Assembly (NCBI RefSeq): GCF_001644195.2
Contig: NZ_LWBL02000045.1
Coordinates: 1-64,000, forward strand
Source of the DNA: Bacillus marinisedimentorum
GTDB lineage: Bacteria; Bacillota; Bacilli; Bacillales; Bacillaceae_O
Direction: 5' to 3'
DNA length: 64,000 nucleotides
The first letter of the stretch is position 1. Each line of letters starts with the position of its first letter. Both the position numbers and the translations under genes were made by a program. The notes under the pieces are model-generated. The model did no database searches. It saw nothing but the letters and a program-made list of their open reading frames with translations, and had not been told where the DNA came from. Shown one piece after another: positions 37,457 to 47,792 of this stretch.

Positions 37457-37515
37457 AGTTATCCACCTTCCCTTTTCTCACGCATCTACCGCCCGAGAAG
37501 GATGCTTTTCGTTTC

Positions 37516-37543
37516 ATTGTAGCACATTCTTTGTTATGGTAAA
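37516..37543 (-). promoter_or_regulatory. hisC promoter, extended -10 type
   Basis: TTTACC (37543-37538), 16-base spacer, TGCTACAAT (TG plus TACAAT at 37521-37516). No array of GAG/UAG triplets, the TRAP site signature, follows in the leader. Confidence 0.68.
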
Positions 37544-37660
37544 GCGAAAAAGTGCAACTTTCCCAATGTACATTTTTCCTGTTTGATCCATATTTCCGCT
37601 GCTCATGCACTCCATTCATACCGGGCAAAATCAACAACATACTTTAACATAGCCTTATTG

Positions 37661-38026
37661 TCACTGCTTAGTTAAATCAGGGCGCAGGTTGACTGCGCCT
37701 TCCAAATAAACATGATTGATTTCATGCTGTTTCGCCTCGGTTTCTACCGTCAGCATCAGGCGGATGCACATAGGCAGTGAACCAGGTACAGGAATTTCTC
37801 TTGTACACATGACCGGCACGAATTTCCAGCCTTCGACGGCGCGAAGTGCCCTCGCCGGAAACTCTGCATTCAAATCATTCGTCACAGAAAAGACAGCATG
37901 CACGACTTCTTCCGCCTTCACCCCGTTCTGCTTTATGACTTCTTCAAGCATGCGCCGGGCGTTTTCCACGATTTCTTCACCATTGTTTTCTTTTACCGTA
38001 ACTGCTCCTCTGATTCCCCGTATCAT
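37661..38026 (-). CDS. aroH: Chorismate mutase AroH
   Basis: Predicted 121 residues; monofunctional AroH-type mutase making prephenate from chorismate. MIRGIRGAVTVKENN, VFSVTNDLNAEFPARALR, VPVMCTREIPVPGSLPMCIR and LEGAVNLRPDL contain the usual active-site residues (Arg7, Glu near 78, Arg near 90). The ATG at 38026 lies one base after the aroB stop codon and uses the ribosome site GGGGGAGGA inside the end of aroB. Last gene of aroF-aroB-aroH. Confidence 0.96.
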   Translation of the reverse strand: MIRGIRGAVTVKENNGEEIVENARRMLEEVIKQNGVKAEEVVHAVFSVTNDLNAEFPARALRAVEGWKFVPVMCTREIPVPGSLPMCIRLMLTVETEAKQHEINHVYLEGAVNLRPDLTKQ

Positions 38027-38027
38027 G

Positions 38028-39107
38028 TCATTCCTCCCCCAGATTGTTGATGGCATCTGAAAGCACGTCTTCCGAAACCGGCTGTTTCACCGGCTTCGCG
38101 ATTTCGTCAAGCAGGACCATGTTGATATTTCCTGATGTCGATTTTTTATCCTTTTTCATCCGATCAATCATTTTTCCGGCATCCAGACTTTTCGGAAACT
38201 CCGGAAAAGGAAAGGAATCGATCCAGCGCACGGCTTCATCCGCTTCCGTCCCCATCCCCCTTATCGTTTTACTTAATGAAAGTGCGTATTTCATTCCGAT
38301 CGCTACAGCCTCTCCATGAGACATTCCGCCATAACCTAATTCAGCTTCGACTGCATGACCGAGCGTATGGCCAAAATTCAAATAGGCGCGGACCCCCTGC
38401 TCTTTTTCATCCTGTCTTACAACATCCGCTTTGATCGCGATCGCCTGCTTCAGAATAGAGGCCAGGCCGCCGCTTTTCAAATCTTCGAGATCGGAAATTT
38501 GATTTCTGAGATGGTCATAAAATGATCTGCTTCCGATCAAGCTGTGTTTGATGACTTCGGCGAATCCGGACAGCCATTCCCGTTCCGGAAGCGTTCGGAA
38601 TGTTTCGACATCATAAACGACAGCAATCGGCTGATGGAATGCACCAATCAGGTTTTTCCCAGCCGGATGGTTAATGCCGGTCTTGCCGCCGACTGCGCTG
38701 TCATGGGCAAGAAGTGTCGTAGGAATTTGAACAAACCGGATACCTCGCATAAAGGTTGCCGCTGTAAATCCAGCCAGGTCGCCGATCACACCGCCTCCAA
38801 GAGCCGCGATGAGCGAATTACGGTCCAGACCGGCTTCAAGGGCTGCGGTCAGGCAGCCGTAATAGGATTCGAACGATTTAGCCTGTTCTCCTGCATCCAC
38901 AATGTGTACATGGATCTTTGCATATGAAGAAAAACTGGCCTTTACCTCTTCCAAATATAAGGGCGCTACATTCGCATCAGTTATTATCAGCACAGAGGAA
39001 GCGCCGGCAAGAGCGGACCCGAGCAGGCCGGCTGAGTTTCTTCTGATGCCGGCACCAATATAGACAGGGTAGGTTGACGAAGGTGTTTCAATCAGTAATT
39101 TTTCCAT
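38028..39107 (-). CDS. aroB: 3-dehydroquinate synthase
   Basis: Predicted 359 residues; NAD- and metal-dependent conversion of DAHP to 3-dehydroquinate. GGGVIGDLAGFTAATFMRG (NAD loop), PTTLLAHDSAVGGKTGINH, KNLIGAFHQP, and the zinc ligands in AEVIKHS, FGHTLGHAVE and SHGEAVAIGM are intact. The ATG at 39107 has only a weak purine stretch upstream, and follows aroF by one base, so coupling is likely. Confidence 0.97.
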   Translation of the reverse strand: MEKLLIETPSSTYPVYIGAGIRRNSAGLLGSALAGASSVLIITDANVAPLYLEEVKASFSSYAKIHVHIVDAGEQAKSFESYYGCLTAALEAGLDRNSLIAALGGGVIGDLAGFTAATFMRGIRFVQIPTTLLAHDSAVGGKTGINHPAGKNLIGAFHQPIAVVYDVETFRTLPEREWLSGFAEVIKHSLIGSRSFYDHLRNQISDLEDLKSGGLASILKQAIAIKADVVRQDEKEQGVRAYLNFGHTLGHAVEAELGYGGMSHGEAVAIGMKYALSLSKTIRGMGTEADEAVRWIDSFPFPEFPKSLDAGKMIDRMKKDKKSTSGNINMVLLDEIAKPVKQPVSEDVLSDAINNLGEE

Positions 39108-39108
39108 T

Positions 39109-40281
39109 TTAAAAGTCTCTCGCCCTCTCCCTCGCTTCATCGATATGCTTTTTCAGCACATCCATCCTATCGCTTTCAAACTGGTCAACTATCGCAGCTG
39201 CAATCTCCCATGCTACCACGGCTTCAGCAACAACACTAGCGGCTGGAACAGCACAACTGTCCGAGCGTTCAATGCTCGCTTCAAATGGTTCCTTCGTTTC
39301 GATATCGACACTTTTCAGAGGCTTATAAAGTGTCGGAATCGGCTTCATGACGCCGCGTACAACAACCGGCATGCCGGTTGTCATCCCGCCTTCGAAACCG
39401 CCAAGCCGGTTTGTGCTCCGTTCATAGCCGCCTTCTTCGCTCCAGGTGATTTCATCATGCACCTTGCTGCCCGGCAAGCGGGCCGCTTCAAAGCCAATCC
39501 CGAACTCAACACCTTTGAAGGCGTTGATACTTACAATGGCCGCCGCGATTTTCGCGTCAAGTTTCCGGTCATAATGGACATAGCTGCCGATTCCTGCCGG
39601 TACACCAGAGACAATAACTTCAACGATGCCGCCGATCGAATCTCCGTTTTTTTTCGCTTGATCAATGGCTTCCATCATGGACTGCTCAGCTTTCTTATCG
39701 AGACAGCGGACCGGCGATGCTTCTGTCCGTTCCCGGATTTCATCCATTGACTGCACACCCTCTTCTCCTGCTTTCACACCGCCGATTTCCACGACATGGC
39801 CGGCAACAGATATCCCCAATTCCTTCAGAAGCTTCTTGGCTGCTGCTCCTGCTGCGACACGTACCGTTGTCTCACGCGCAGAAGAACGCTCGAGGACGTT
39901 GCGCAAATCGCGGTGGCCGTATTTGATTGCACCGTTCAAATCGGCGTGCCCCGGGCGCGGCCTTGAGATTTTCCTTTTCACATCCTGTTCCTCTTCTTCA
40001 CTGATAGGCTCGGCGCCCATGACATGCGTCCAATGGGTCCAATCTTTATTTTCGACGGCAAGCGTAACGGGCGACCCGAGCGTCCGGCCGTGCCTGACAC
40101 CGCTCAAGATACGGGCCTGGTCCTTTTCAATCTGCATCCGCCTTCCTCTCCCATAACCCTTTTGCCTCCGCTGCAATTCGTAATTTATATCTTCTTCGGC
40201 TAGCGGCATCAGCGAGGGCAATCCTTCAATAATGGCGGTCAACTGGGGGCCATGTGATTCTCCGGCTGTTATGTAACGCAT
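39109..40281 (-). CDS. aroF: Chorismate synthase
   Basis: Predicted 390 residues (aroF in Bacillus, aroC elsewhere). FMN-dependent last step of the shikimate pathway. [61 protein letters not shown] and [15 protein letters not shown] are signature segments. GGAGTTGG precedes the ATG. It opens aroF-aroB-aroH downstream of cheR, the conserved Bacillus order. Confidence 0.97.
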   Translation of the reverse strand: MRYITAGESHGPQLTAIIEGLPSLMPLAEEDINYELQRRQKGYGRGRRMQIEKDQARILSGVRHGRTLGSPVTLAVENKDWTHWTHVMGAEPISEEEEQDVKRKISRPRPGHADLNGAIKYGHRDLRNVLERSSARETTVRVAAGAAAKKLLKELGISVAGHVVEIGGVKAGEEGVQSMDEIRERTEASPVRCLDKKAEQSMMEAIDQAKKNGDSIGGIVEVIVSGVPAGIGSYVHYDRKLDAKIAAAIVSINAFKGVEFGIGFEAARLPGSKVHDEITWSEEGGYERSTNRLGGFEGGMTTGMPVVVRGVMKPIPTLYKPLKSVDIETKEPFEASIERSDSCAVPAASVVAEAVVAWEIAAAIVDQFESDRMDVLKKHIDEARERARDF

Positions 40282-40320
40282 ACGACCAACTCCTTTTGCT
40301 TGTTTAATATGTACCGATAT

Positions 40321-41174
<854 letters not shown>

Positions 41175-41337
41175 CTAATATTTATCACACTTCCGGAAGA
41201 TTATCCAGAACATTTTACATATTTATCGGAATTCCTTTTAGGCAGTTCCGATAAACAAAGGATAAAACGTCTCTCTCGATCTCCGCGGCCTGGACTCGCT
41301 TTCTGCACACGAACTGGATGCGGCAATCCTGCAATCC

Positions 41338-41478
41338 CCATGGCAAAAGAGATGCGGAGAGCCCTTGCTCAGCGGCGTACGCATAAGCAGGGCTGCACCA
41401 GGAAGGGCGCTTTTCCCCTTCATGGGGCGGCAATGCTTATGACGATAGCCGCTAGGGCTCGCAGCTGGACATTAATCT
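41338..41478. repeat. Dispersed repeat family A, copy 5
   Basis: In the cheR-ndk gap. Shares GCTCAGCGGCGTACGCATAAGC, in two parts of at most 20 bases, and GCTTATGACGATAGCCGCT with other copies. No gene is visible in 41139-41660. Confidence 0.78.
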
Positions 41479-41513
41479 TACTTAAAAACTAAAAAAGGAA
41501 TACTTTCTTACCT

Positions 41514-41605
41514 ATTAAAGAAAACTCACCGATTGGCGAGCGTAAGGTGAAAACAGAGGAGCGGCGTTGAAGCTTCCTTGCTGATAAAATATACTTTCCT
41601 ATACG
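41514..41605. repeat. Dispersed repeat family C, copy 1
   Basis: Shares with 46210-46330 a gapped match: AAAAC, CCGATTGG, AGC, AGG, GA, ACAGAGG-N-GC-N-GC, then GCGTTGAA, TTCCT-N-GCT. Non-coding; lies between repeat A copy 5 and the ndk terminator. Confidence 0.65.
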
Positions 41606-41634
41606 AAAAAATGCCTTTCCATAACGGAAAGGCA
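41605..41634 (-). terminator. ndk terminator
   Basis: TGCCTTTCC/GGAAAGGCA stem with a 5-base loop on the minus strand, followed by six T. Confidence 0.85.
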
Positions 41635-41660
41635 AGGTTAAGCGGTTACAAATTATAAAA

Positions 41661-42107
41661 TTAATAGATCCAGCTGTCGGAATTCTTTTTGTAGTCGATT
41701 TGTTCGTCCCCTTTGAAGAACAATCCGATTTCCCTTTCGGCACTCTCAGTTGAATCAGAGCCGTGAATCACATTCTTGCCTACTGTAAGTCCGAAATCAC
41801 CGCGGATCGTTCCAGGAAGAGCTTCCGCCGGGTTTGTTTTCCCCATCATCTGGCGGGCAGTAGAGATGACATTCTCGCCTTGCCATACCATTGCAAAAAC
41901 CGGACCGGATGTGATAAATTCAACCAGTTCAGGGAAGAACGGACGCTCTTTATGCTCACCATAATGTTCTTCTGCAAGCTCCTGGGAAATCTGCATCAGT
42001 TTGGCACCGGCAAGCTGAAACCCTTTTTTCTCAAAACGGCAGACAATTTCACCGACCAGGTTGCGCTGGACGCCGTCAGGTTTTACCATTACAAATGTTT
42101 TTTCCAT
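41661..42107 (-). CDS. ndk: Nucleoside diphosphate kinase
   Basis: Predicted 148 residues; moves the gamma phosphate between nucleoside triphosphates and diphosphates. [20 protein letters not shown], the ATP-binding RQMMGKTNP, and the phospho-His in [18 protein letters not shown] are all intact. AGGAGAG stands before the ATG at 42107. It lies between hepT and cheR, with its own promoter and terminator. Confidence 0.97.
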   Translation of the reverse strand: MEKTFVMVKPDGVQRNLVGEIVCRFEKKGFQLAGAKLMQISQELAEEHYGEHKERPFFPELVEFITSGPVFAMVWQGENVISTARQMMGKTNPAEALPGTIRGDFGLTVGKNVIHGSDSTESAEREIGLFFKGDEQIDYKKNSDSWIY

Positions 42108-42144
42108 GATTTTCTCTCCTATCCTTTTAAAAACTATGTAAAGA

Positions 42145-42204
42145 AAGGGTTTTCCCATGGGTTAAACCCTTGTAGATTTTATCAAATTTTCTCAACATTA
42201 TCAA
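42145..42204 (-). promoter_or_regulatory. ndk promoter and leader hairpin
   Basis: TTGATA (42204-42199), 17-base spacer, TGATAAAAT extended -10 (TAAAAT at 42181-42176). The start of the transcript can form AAGGGTTT/AAACCCTT (42171-42145) around a CCCATGGG palindrome, just upstream of the ribosome site. Confidence 0.65.
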
Positions 42205-42225
42205 ACTTGAACAGATGCAACCGGT

Positions 42226-43188
42226 CTAATACTTGCGTTTCCCAATAAATTCAGCTATCTTTCTGAGCGTTTGATTGGCCCTGTTCTCAGGCAGCAGCTC
42301 AAGGGCTTCATATGCATTGGCAAGGTACCGGTCACTGATTTCCCGCGCGTATTCAATGCCTCCGGAAGACCTGATCAGGGAGAGGACATGATCAAGATCA
42401 TATGATGCCGGGTCGGGCCCCACTTTAAGCAGTTCAGCGCGGATCCTGTCATCTTGCCTTGCATATAGGGCCGGAAGGGTGATATTTCCCTGCCTAAGAT
42501 CCCCGCCTGCAGGCTTACCGAGCTCTTTTTCAGTCCCGGTGAAATCCAAAATGTCATCGGTAATCTGAAATGCCATTCCGACATTGTATCCATACTGATA
42601 CAACAGCCTTTGCTCCTGCTTCGATACATCGGCAGCGACAGCGCCCAGCTCACAGCTGACCGCAATTAGTAAAGCCGTCTTCCGTTTGATACGGCGCAAA
42701 TAATTTCGCAAGTTTTGATTCCAGTTATACTGGTCGCGGATTTGCTCTATTTCACCGATACAGACTTCCACAATCGTCTTAGATAAAATCTGGTGCGCTT
42801 CAGGTTTGTTTAGCTCTGTCATCATTTCAAGGGATCTGGCAAATATGTAATCACCTGTATACATCGCAATCCGGTTATCTCATTTTGACTTTATCGTCAA
42901 CTTGCCTCTTCTAAGTTCCGCATCGTCCACAACATCATCATGGACGAGGGAAGCCATGTGAATGAGCTCCAGGGAAACCGCGACTTTTTTCATCGTCTCG
43001 ATATCGTAATCGCCGAACTTCCCTGAAAGCAAAACAAAAGCAGGCCGGATCCGTTTTCCGCCTGCACTCAATAAATGCTCAGATGCTTCACGGAGGAGGG
43101 GATGCCGCGCCTGGATAGTTTGATACAGCTCTTTTTCAATGGCATCTAAATCTGAATTAAGATAAGCATATAACATTTTTAATTTCAT
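42226..43188 (-). pseudogene. hepT: hepT, heptaprenyl diphosphate synthase component II, interrupted by in-frame UGA
   Basis: The full 320-codon frame matches HepT (GerCC), the catalytic subunit that with HepS makes the C35 chain of menaquinone-7. The first aspartate motif HDDVVDD lies near residue 85, the second (ITDDILDF) after residue 210. Codon 103, at 42880-42882, is TGA where the family has a Trp between TIKSK and DNRIAMYTGDY. Reading frame is unchanged across it, and everything downstream is conserved and open. A downstream ATG at 42864 has no ribosome site. It could be a TGG-to-TGA mutation, a sequencing error, or partial UGA read-through as Trp. The start ATG at 43188 follows AGGTGATT. 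Confidence 0.9.
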
Positions 43189-43335
43189 CTGGAATCACCT
43201 AAAATCCGTCCAATACGATTTTTCAGAAGAATACCGGCAGAATCCGGCACTCCTCTTCACCATTCAGCCAGTGACACCCTTATCGGATGCCCTTTGCAGT
43301 ATATACATAAATAGAAAGGGCGGTCCGGTCCGCTG

Positions 43336-44046
43336 TCACGCCTTCGGTTTATAGCCGAGGTGCATTGCGGCTACGCCGCCTGTATATTGTTTCACTTCCA
43401 CATTCACAAATCCGGATTCCTTGAACATCTCCGCCAGCTTGCGGCTGTCGGGAAATTCACTCGCTGACTCCTGCAGCCACGAATACTCCTGATAGCTTTT
43501 GGCCAGCAATTTACCCATGACCGGCATGACCTTCTTAAAATAAAAATAGTAAAATTGCTTGAATACCGGCATTGTCGGCTGGGACGTCTCCAGGCAAACC
43601 GCCTTTCCGCCAGGCTTCAGAACACGGTGCATTTCTTTCAGGACCTGCATATAGTCCGGCACATTACGCAAACCGAAACCGATTGTTACATAGTCAAAGC
43701 TGTTATCTTCAAAAGGGAGGCTCATCGCGTTACCGTGAATCAGGGAGACATTATCCATGTCCATACCCTTAAGCTTTTCTTTTCCGATCTTCAGCATGTT
43801 TTCACTGAAATCGAGACCGACCACCTCGCCGTTCGGCCCGACTTCTTCACCCATTGCGATGGACCAGTCCCCTGTACCGCAGCAGAGGTCGAGGCTTTTT
43901 GCGCCATTTTTGACACCCATTCGTTTCATTGTATCTTTACGCCAGGCCTTGTGGCGGTTAAAACTGATCACAGAATTCATGCTGTCATAGTTTTCATAAA
44001 TTTTTTCGAACACTTGATGAACACGTTCTTCTTTTGACTGTGCCAT
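43336..44046 (-). CDS. menG: Demethylmenaquinone methyltransferase
   Basis: Predicted 236 residues (also called menH or ubiE). It methylates demethylmenaquinone with S-adenosylmethionine, the last step of menaquinone synthesis. The class I methyltransferase motifs are [34 protein letters not shown] and [19 protein letters not shown]. It lies three bases after hepS, and 147 bases before hepT: the gerC operon hepS-menG-hepT. Confidence 0.96.
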   Translation of the reverse strand: MAQSKEERVHQVFEKIYENYDSMNSVISFNRHKAWRKDTMKRMGVKNGAKSLDLCCGTGDWSIAMGEEVGPNGEVVGLDFSENMLKIGKEKLKGMDMDNVSLIHGNAMSLPFEDNSFDYVTIGFGLRNVPDYMQVLKEMHRVLKPGGKAVCLETSQPTMPVFKQFYYFYFKKVMPVMGKLLAKSYQEYSWLQESASEFPDSRKLAEMFKESGFVNVEVKQYTGGVAAMHLGYKPKA

Positions 44047-44048
44047 GG

Positions 44049-44873
44049 CTACCCTTCTTCCGCAACTTTTTCCAGCCCGGTTTCAAGCTCTACCAGGCGC
44101 TTTCGTACATAATGATACAACTCTCCTTCAGCAGGAACTGCAGCAAGGAGCCTTTCTTTGCTGTCTTCTATAAGATGACCGGCAATCCCTTCCAGTTCGG
44201 CCCTTTCACTGGCCGTTTGCATGTCTGGCCCCGGCATGCCGAGGATGCTTGAAAGTGCGGCAAAAAACGGTGAAAAGGAACGTTCGGCAAGAAGCTGCAT
44301 TTCCTGCTGGGCGCGCTTGATAAAGAAAAATTCGCCCGCCGCCTCTTTCAACCCTGGCAAATCGAGAAAATCTGCTGTGTTCTGCAGAAGCCGCGCTTCA
44401 ATAGCCCTGACGCCCGCCAGTAAATCCCTGATTGTGGAGGCATCACGCCTGTACAGAAGTATTTTTGCTTCATTCATTTCTTTAATGGCGCCTGCCAGCC
44501 GGTTGATCATGGATATATCATTCATTTGTGCGAGCAGGTGGTAATAAAGCCCGCTGTAATAATCACCGGCAAGGACGGTGAGCTGACGGGTGCGGGTTTT
44601 ATCACTGCTGTTTTTGACAGTGCCGGTCTGAACGGCTTCGTGCGTATCAAGTGCAACCTGAACAAGCATGGTAGGTATTATATATGACCGGCTTTCTTCT
44701 TTGCTGAAAGCCGTGTCCCTGTACATATAATAGAGAAGATGTAATTTATCCACATCCACTACAGGCTCGGTGATGAACTTCATAAGATAGGGATGCTTAA
44801 TCTTGTCAAAGAGGTCGCCTTTAAGTTCCTGGATGTCCCTTTCCCGTTTTTTGAATGCCTGCACAATCATCAT
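44049..44873 (-). CDS. hepS: Heptaprenyl diphosphate synthase component I
   Basis: Predicted 274 residues; non-catalytic partner of HepT that sets chain length (HepS, GerCA). Mostly helical; [38 protein letters not shown] and [15 protein letters not shown] fit the HEPPP synthase subunit 1 family. Two ATG codons and a GTG (44864) cluster at the start, and AAGG directly abuts the first ATG, so the exact start is uncertain by a few residues. First gene of hepS-menG-hepT, after mtrB. Confidence 0.92.
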   Translation of the reverse strand: MMIVQAFKKRERDIQELKGDLFDKIKHPYLMKFITEPVVDVDKLHLLYYMYRDTAFSKEESRSYIIPTMLVQVALDTHEAVQTGTVKNSSDKTRTRQLTVLAGDYYSGLYYHLLAQMNDISMINRLAGAIKEMNEAKILLYRRDASTIRDLLAGVRAIEARLLQNTADFLDLPGLKEAAGEFFFIKRAQQEMQLLAERSFSPFFAALSSILGMPGPDMQTASERAELEGIAGHLIEDSKERLLAAVPAEGELYHYVRKRLVELETGLEKVAEEG

Positions 44874-44894
44874 CCTTGTCTCTTCTTGTTTGGA

Positions 44895-45125
44895 TTAATC
44901 GTTGACTTCTGTATCCATTTCGCCGTGGCTGGTCTGAACGACCGCGCGGCCGCGGATCTTGACGGCTGATGTATGCTCTGTGAATTGGGCGATCATCACT
45001 TCACCTTTGTCCAGCTTTTCGGTATGGTGGAATCTCGTGTCCGAGCCCCGGGTCAATCCGATTACATTCACGCCGTCCTCTTTCGCCTTCACGACAAAAA
45101 AATCGGTTTTGTCTTCCTGTTTCAT
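44895..45125 (-). CDS. mtrB: Tryptophan RNA-binding attenuation protein (TRAP)
   Basis: Predicted 76 residues. TRAP forms an 11-subunit ring that, when loaded with tryptophan, binds GAG/UAG repeats in trp leader [42 protein letters not shown] and [11 protein letters not shown] contain the Lys and Arg positions that bind the RNA. It follows folE, the conserved mtrA-mtrB pair. The trp operon itself is not at its usual place in this window. AAGGGGG precedes the ATG. Confidence 0.97.
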   Translation of the reverse strand: MKQEDKTDFFVVKAKEDGVNVIGLTRGSDTRFHHTEKLDKGEVMIAQFTEHTSAVKIRGRAVVQTSHGEMDTEVND

Positions 45126-45215
45126 ACATGCAGCCCCCTTAACTATACATATTTAAATATCTCGTAACTACAATAAATTGTCAACGTTTTGCGAACTGGA
45201 AACAGGTTTGCCGGC

Positions 45216-45782
45216 TTACTCTTTAATAAGGGATAAAACTTCCGCTCTTGCAGCCGGATCATGCTCAAAAATACCTCTGACTGCAGAAGTTACGGTTTTT
45301 GAACCCGGCTTCTTGACACCGCGCATGGTCATGCACATATGTTCAGCTTCAACTACAACCATGACACCATGCGGCTGAAGCTTTTCGACAATGGTGTTTG
45401 CGATCGTGGAAGTGATTCTTTCCTGGAGCTGTGGACGTTTCGCAACCGCCTCAACGGCACGAGCCAATTTTGAAAGCCCTGTCACTTTACCGCCTTTTGG
45501 AATATAGGCGACGTGTGCGTTGCCGAAAAACGGAACAAGATGATGCTCGCACATTGAGTAAAACGGAATATCTTTCACAAGCACTAGTTCTTCATGGTCT
45601 TCACTGAAGATCGTGGCAAAATGCTCAGAAGGATCCTGGTTCAGTCCTTCGAAGACCTCTCCATACATTCTCGCCACCCGTTTTGGTGTATCAAGCAGCC
45701 CTTCACGGTTCGGGTCTTCTCCAATCGCTTCCAGGATCAACCTGACTGCTTCTTCAATCTGTTTATGATTAACATTTGACAT
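45216..45782 (-). CDS. folE: GTP cyclohydrolase I
   Basis: Predicted 188 residues; opens GTP to dihydroneopterin triphosphate, the first step of folate synthesis (mtrA). Zinc ligands are Cys and His in [12 protein letters not shown] and the Cys in [30 protein letters not shown] and the C-terminal [11 protein letters not shown] are typical. The pairing with mtrB reflects chorismate use in both folate and tryptophan synthesis. The promoter upstream is good. Confidence 0.97.
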   Translation of the reverse strand: MSNVNHKQIEEAVRLILEAIGEDPNREGLLDTPKRVARMYGEVFEGLNQDPSEHFATIFSEDHEELVLVKDIPFYSMCEHHLVPFFGNAHVAYIPKGGKVTGLSKLARAVEAVAKRPQLQERITSTIANTIVEKLQPHGVMVVVEAEHMCMTMRGVKKPGSKTVTSAVRGIFEHDPAARAEVLSLIKE

Positions 45783-45831
45783 GCTCTTTTTCCCCCGCTC
45801 TCAAAGAATGTCTCCAAAAGTCGACAAGATG

Positions 45832-45860
45832 ATTCTAGCACAGGGCCAACGATTGGTAAA
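45832..45860 (-). promoter_or_regulatory. folE-mtrB promoter
   Basis: TTTACC (45860-45855), 17-base spacer with TG one base before TAGAAT (45837-45832), about 50 bases before folE. Confidence 0.7.
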
Positions 45861-46117
45861 GTTGGCGTATGTCCCGACACGGCTTGATCCGCTTTCGTGA
45901 TAAATCCCGCCCCTATGGAACAAAAACACTGTATGTGCACCTTCTTCCTGTCCTGTTGTGTGAAACAGCAGATTAAAAGGCTGTTTCGTCACCATTGTTG
46001 CTATTTCAAAAAGAGGGGGGGAATTCTGCTGCGGGTACTCGCTCTTTTCACTTTTAAAGGATGTGCCGGTCTATCGCTGCACTTACACGGCAGCTCAGCA
46101 TAGGTGCCTTCTAATTA

Positions 46118-46205
46118 TTTGAGCCCCGCCATAGCCGTCACTTCGGCAGGATGTCACCTGCTCCCTGATTCCGCAGCACCCTCGCCCGATCGCACCTTTA
46201 AGCTG
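46118..46205. repeat. Dispersed repeat family B, copy 3 (divergent)
   Basis: GTCACCTG, CTCC, CCGCAG and CCTCGCCCGATCGCACC resemble the second half of copies at 1-165 and 16570-16690. Weaker match; the folE-hbs gap (45783-46467) holds no visible gene. Confidence 0.4.
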
Positions 46206-46209
46206 TTTA

Positions 46210-46330
46210 GTGAAGAAAACCTCCGATTGGAAAGCCTTTAGGCGATGACAGAGGGGCAGCTGCACTTAATCGATATTCTTAAAAAATGGCCCCTGCGTTG
46301 AAATACTTCCTCGCTCATGATGCGGCAAGC
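46210..46330. repeat. Dispersed repeat family C, copy 2
   Basis: Contains CCTCCGATTGG, ACAGAGGGGCAGC, CTTAATCGATATTC, a GGCCCC that can pair with GGGGC, and GCGTTGAA...TTCCTCGCT, matching 41514-41605. Confidence 0.65.
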
Positions 46331-46420
46331 AAGGGCAAGGAAGCCGCTGGTGCCTGGAGCTGGATGACTCCCTTCTCGCTTTTTATCCAGAACGCAATTA
46401 TTTTATAATTTCCTTAACAG
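46318..46420. repeat. Dispersed repeat family A, copy 6 (3' half)
   Basis: Only the end of the repeat: GCCGCTGGTGCCTGGAGCTGG, read as two overlapping parts of at most 20 bases, then TTTTTATCCAGAACGC and TTTATAATTTCCTTAACA, the same tail as copy 2. It abuts the hbs terminator. Confidence 0.72.
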
Positions 46421-46421
46421 T

Positions 46422-46454
46422 AAAAAAGGCTGCACACAGTGTGCAGCCTTTTCA
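46422..46454. terminator. hbs terminator
   Basis: AAAAGGCTGCACAC / GTGTGCAGCCTTTT perfect stem with a two-base loop, about 15 bases after the hbs stop codon; symmetric A and T runs. Confidence 0.85.
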
Positions 46455-46467
46455 GCCCTTTTATGTA

Positions 46468-46740
46468 TTATTTTACAGCATCCTTAAGGGCTTTGCCCGG
46501 TTTGAACGCCGGTACCTTGCTGGCTGGAATTTCGATTTCTTCACCAGTTTGAGGGTTGCGTCCTTTACGGGAAGCACGTTCACGAACTTCGAAGTTACCG
46601 AAACCGATCAATTGTACTTTGTCGCCTTTTTGCAAAGTTCCAGTGATGGCATCGAAAACTGCATCTACAGCCTTCGTAGCATCCTTTTTGGAAAGTTCTC
46701 CTTGCTCAGCTACTGTGTTGATCAAATCTGTCTTGTTCAT
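46468..46740 (-). CDS. hbs: HU-family DNA-binding protein HBsu
   Basis: Predicted 90 residues; histone-like protein that bends and compacts [43 protein letters not shown] (the DNA-intercalating arm) and [20 protein letters not shown] are HU signatures. GGGAGGAGGTGAATTGGC precedes the ATG, a very strong ribosome site fitting an abundant protein. A good sigma-A promoter lies 100 bases upstream, and a terminator follows. Confidence 0.98.
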   Translation of the reverse strand: MNKTDLINTVAEQGELSKKDATKAVDAVFDAITGTLQKGDKVQLIGFGNFEVRERASRKGRNPQTGEEIEIPASKVPAFKPGKALKDAVK

Positions 46741-46839
46741 GCCAATTCACCTCCTCCCAATTAAGTTGAGGTTATTCCATTCTGTTCACTTTTCAAGAAA
46801 AAGCTTTAAAACTGTGCAGGCTAAATGCTGACAAGCCTT

Positions 46840-46868
46840 ATAATAAACGAGAATAAAAGGAAATTCAA
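46840..46868 (-). promoter_or_regulatory. hbs promoter, sigma-A type
   Basis: TTGAAT (46868-46863), 17-base spacer, TATTAT (46845-46840), leaving a leader of about 95 bases. Confidence 0.72.
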
Positions 46869-47697
46869 TAACTTTCAACAATATTCACCGTTTTTCTAAA
46901 AAAAATTTCCAGCATTGCCGCACATTACGTATAAAACATATCACAACAGCGGAAGCCTTTGCAATAGCTAAATCAGCGGTTATCAAAGGAATGGTGCGTT
47001 TTTTTACATATTTGCCAATAATTTCTCTTTTTACACATTATTCTCGAAATTTCTGCATAAAATGCTTCTCCCCGCATTTAGCATCACGTTCCCTCTGATA
47101 CGCGCCTGATGAAATCCGCAGAGTCGACCGTGCAGCATTTAGGAGAAATAAAGGCCCTCTGTGAAAAAAAGCAGTTCCGATACTATCGAGAAAATGTAAC
47201 ATAACAGTTTAATATCATACTACAACATAGAAAATTAAGCACCACATGTAACGGTTATTGTATTGAAAAGGACACTCTGTTACCGAAAAAATCTGGTTTG
47301 TTGAAATTCAAACGATAATCTTTCAATTCAATAGTATTCTTATTAGGCACTTATTCTAAGATAGTTGGCATTGTTTTTTCTTGAATATCCGAAAAAACAA
47401 GGGTATGGCAGGAGGGACCCCATTATCACAGCTATTCAGTATATCTTTTGCCAATAGGAATATACAAACTTAGTGGATTGAAGCAAAAATCATGAGACAC
47501 CTCGGAAATGCTCTGTATTTCCTTCTTGAGATAATGATTCGAAGAAGCCCATCCAGCCCTGGATTTACACCTTGACTTTTTCAATATTGACATCAACATA
47601 GAAAATAACACGCAGCTGTTGTCAACGTGTTATATTGGTTGCGTATTTACTATGTTTCATCTATTTAAACCTAATAATCGCTGATGTATAGAAATAA

Positions 47698-47730
47698 GGA
47701 AAGACCAAATCATAGGCGATTTGGTCAGTT
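47698..47730 (-). terminator. spoIVA terminator
   Basis: GACCAAATC/GATTTGGTC perfect 9-bp stem with a six-base loop, followed by TTTCCTT on the minus strand; 63 bases after the spoIVA stop. Confidence 0.65.
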
Positions 47731-47792
47731 TATTCGGATGCTTATTCTCTATCGAAACGGAACCACTTACTGTGAAAAGGAATCTTCTCTAT

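Larger units (their letters stand above)
46741..47792. other. AT-rich 1 kb gap between hbs and spoIVA
   Basis: No protein gene is supported. Contents: hbs promoter; a perfect 10-bp inverted repeat TTGTTTTTTC/GAAAAAACAA with a 10-base loop (47371-47400); an 8-bp inverted repeat ATAACACG/CGTGTTAT with a 13-base spacer (47605-47633); a 13-base direct repeat CAACATAGAAAAT at 47223 and 47594; and the spoIVA terminator. Base composition is visibly more AT-rich than the flanking genes. Confidence 0.6.

Noticed and set aside
37407-37640. Minus-strand frame over the hisC start
   Set aside because: Shadow of the hisC leader and N-terminus in another frame; no conserved sequence.
42226-42864. Separate gene for the second half of hepT starting at the ATG at 42864
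   Set aside because: No ribosome site, and the 15 bases between the UGA and this ATG encode the conserved DNRIA in frame, so it is one gene with a stop codon.
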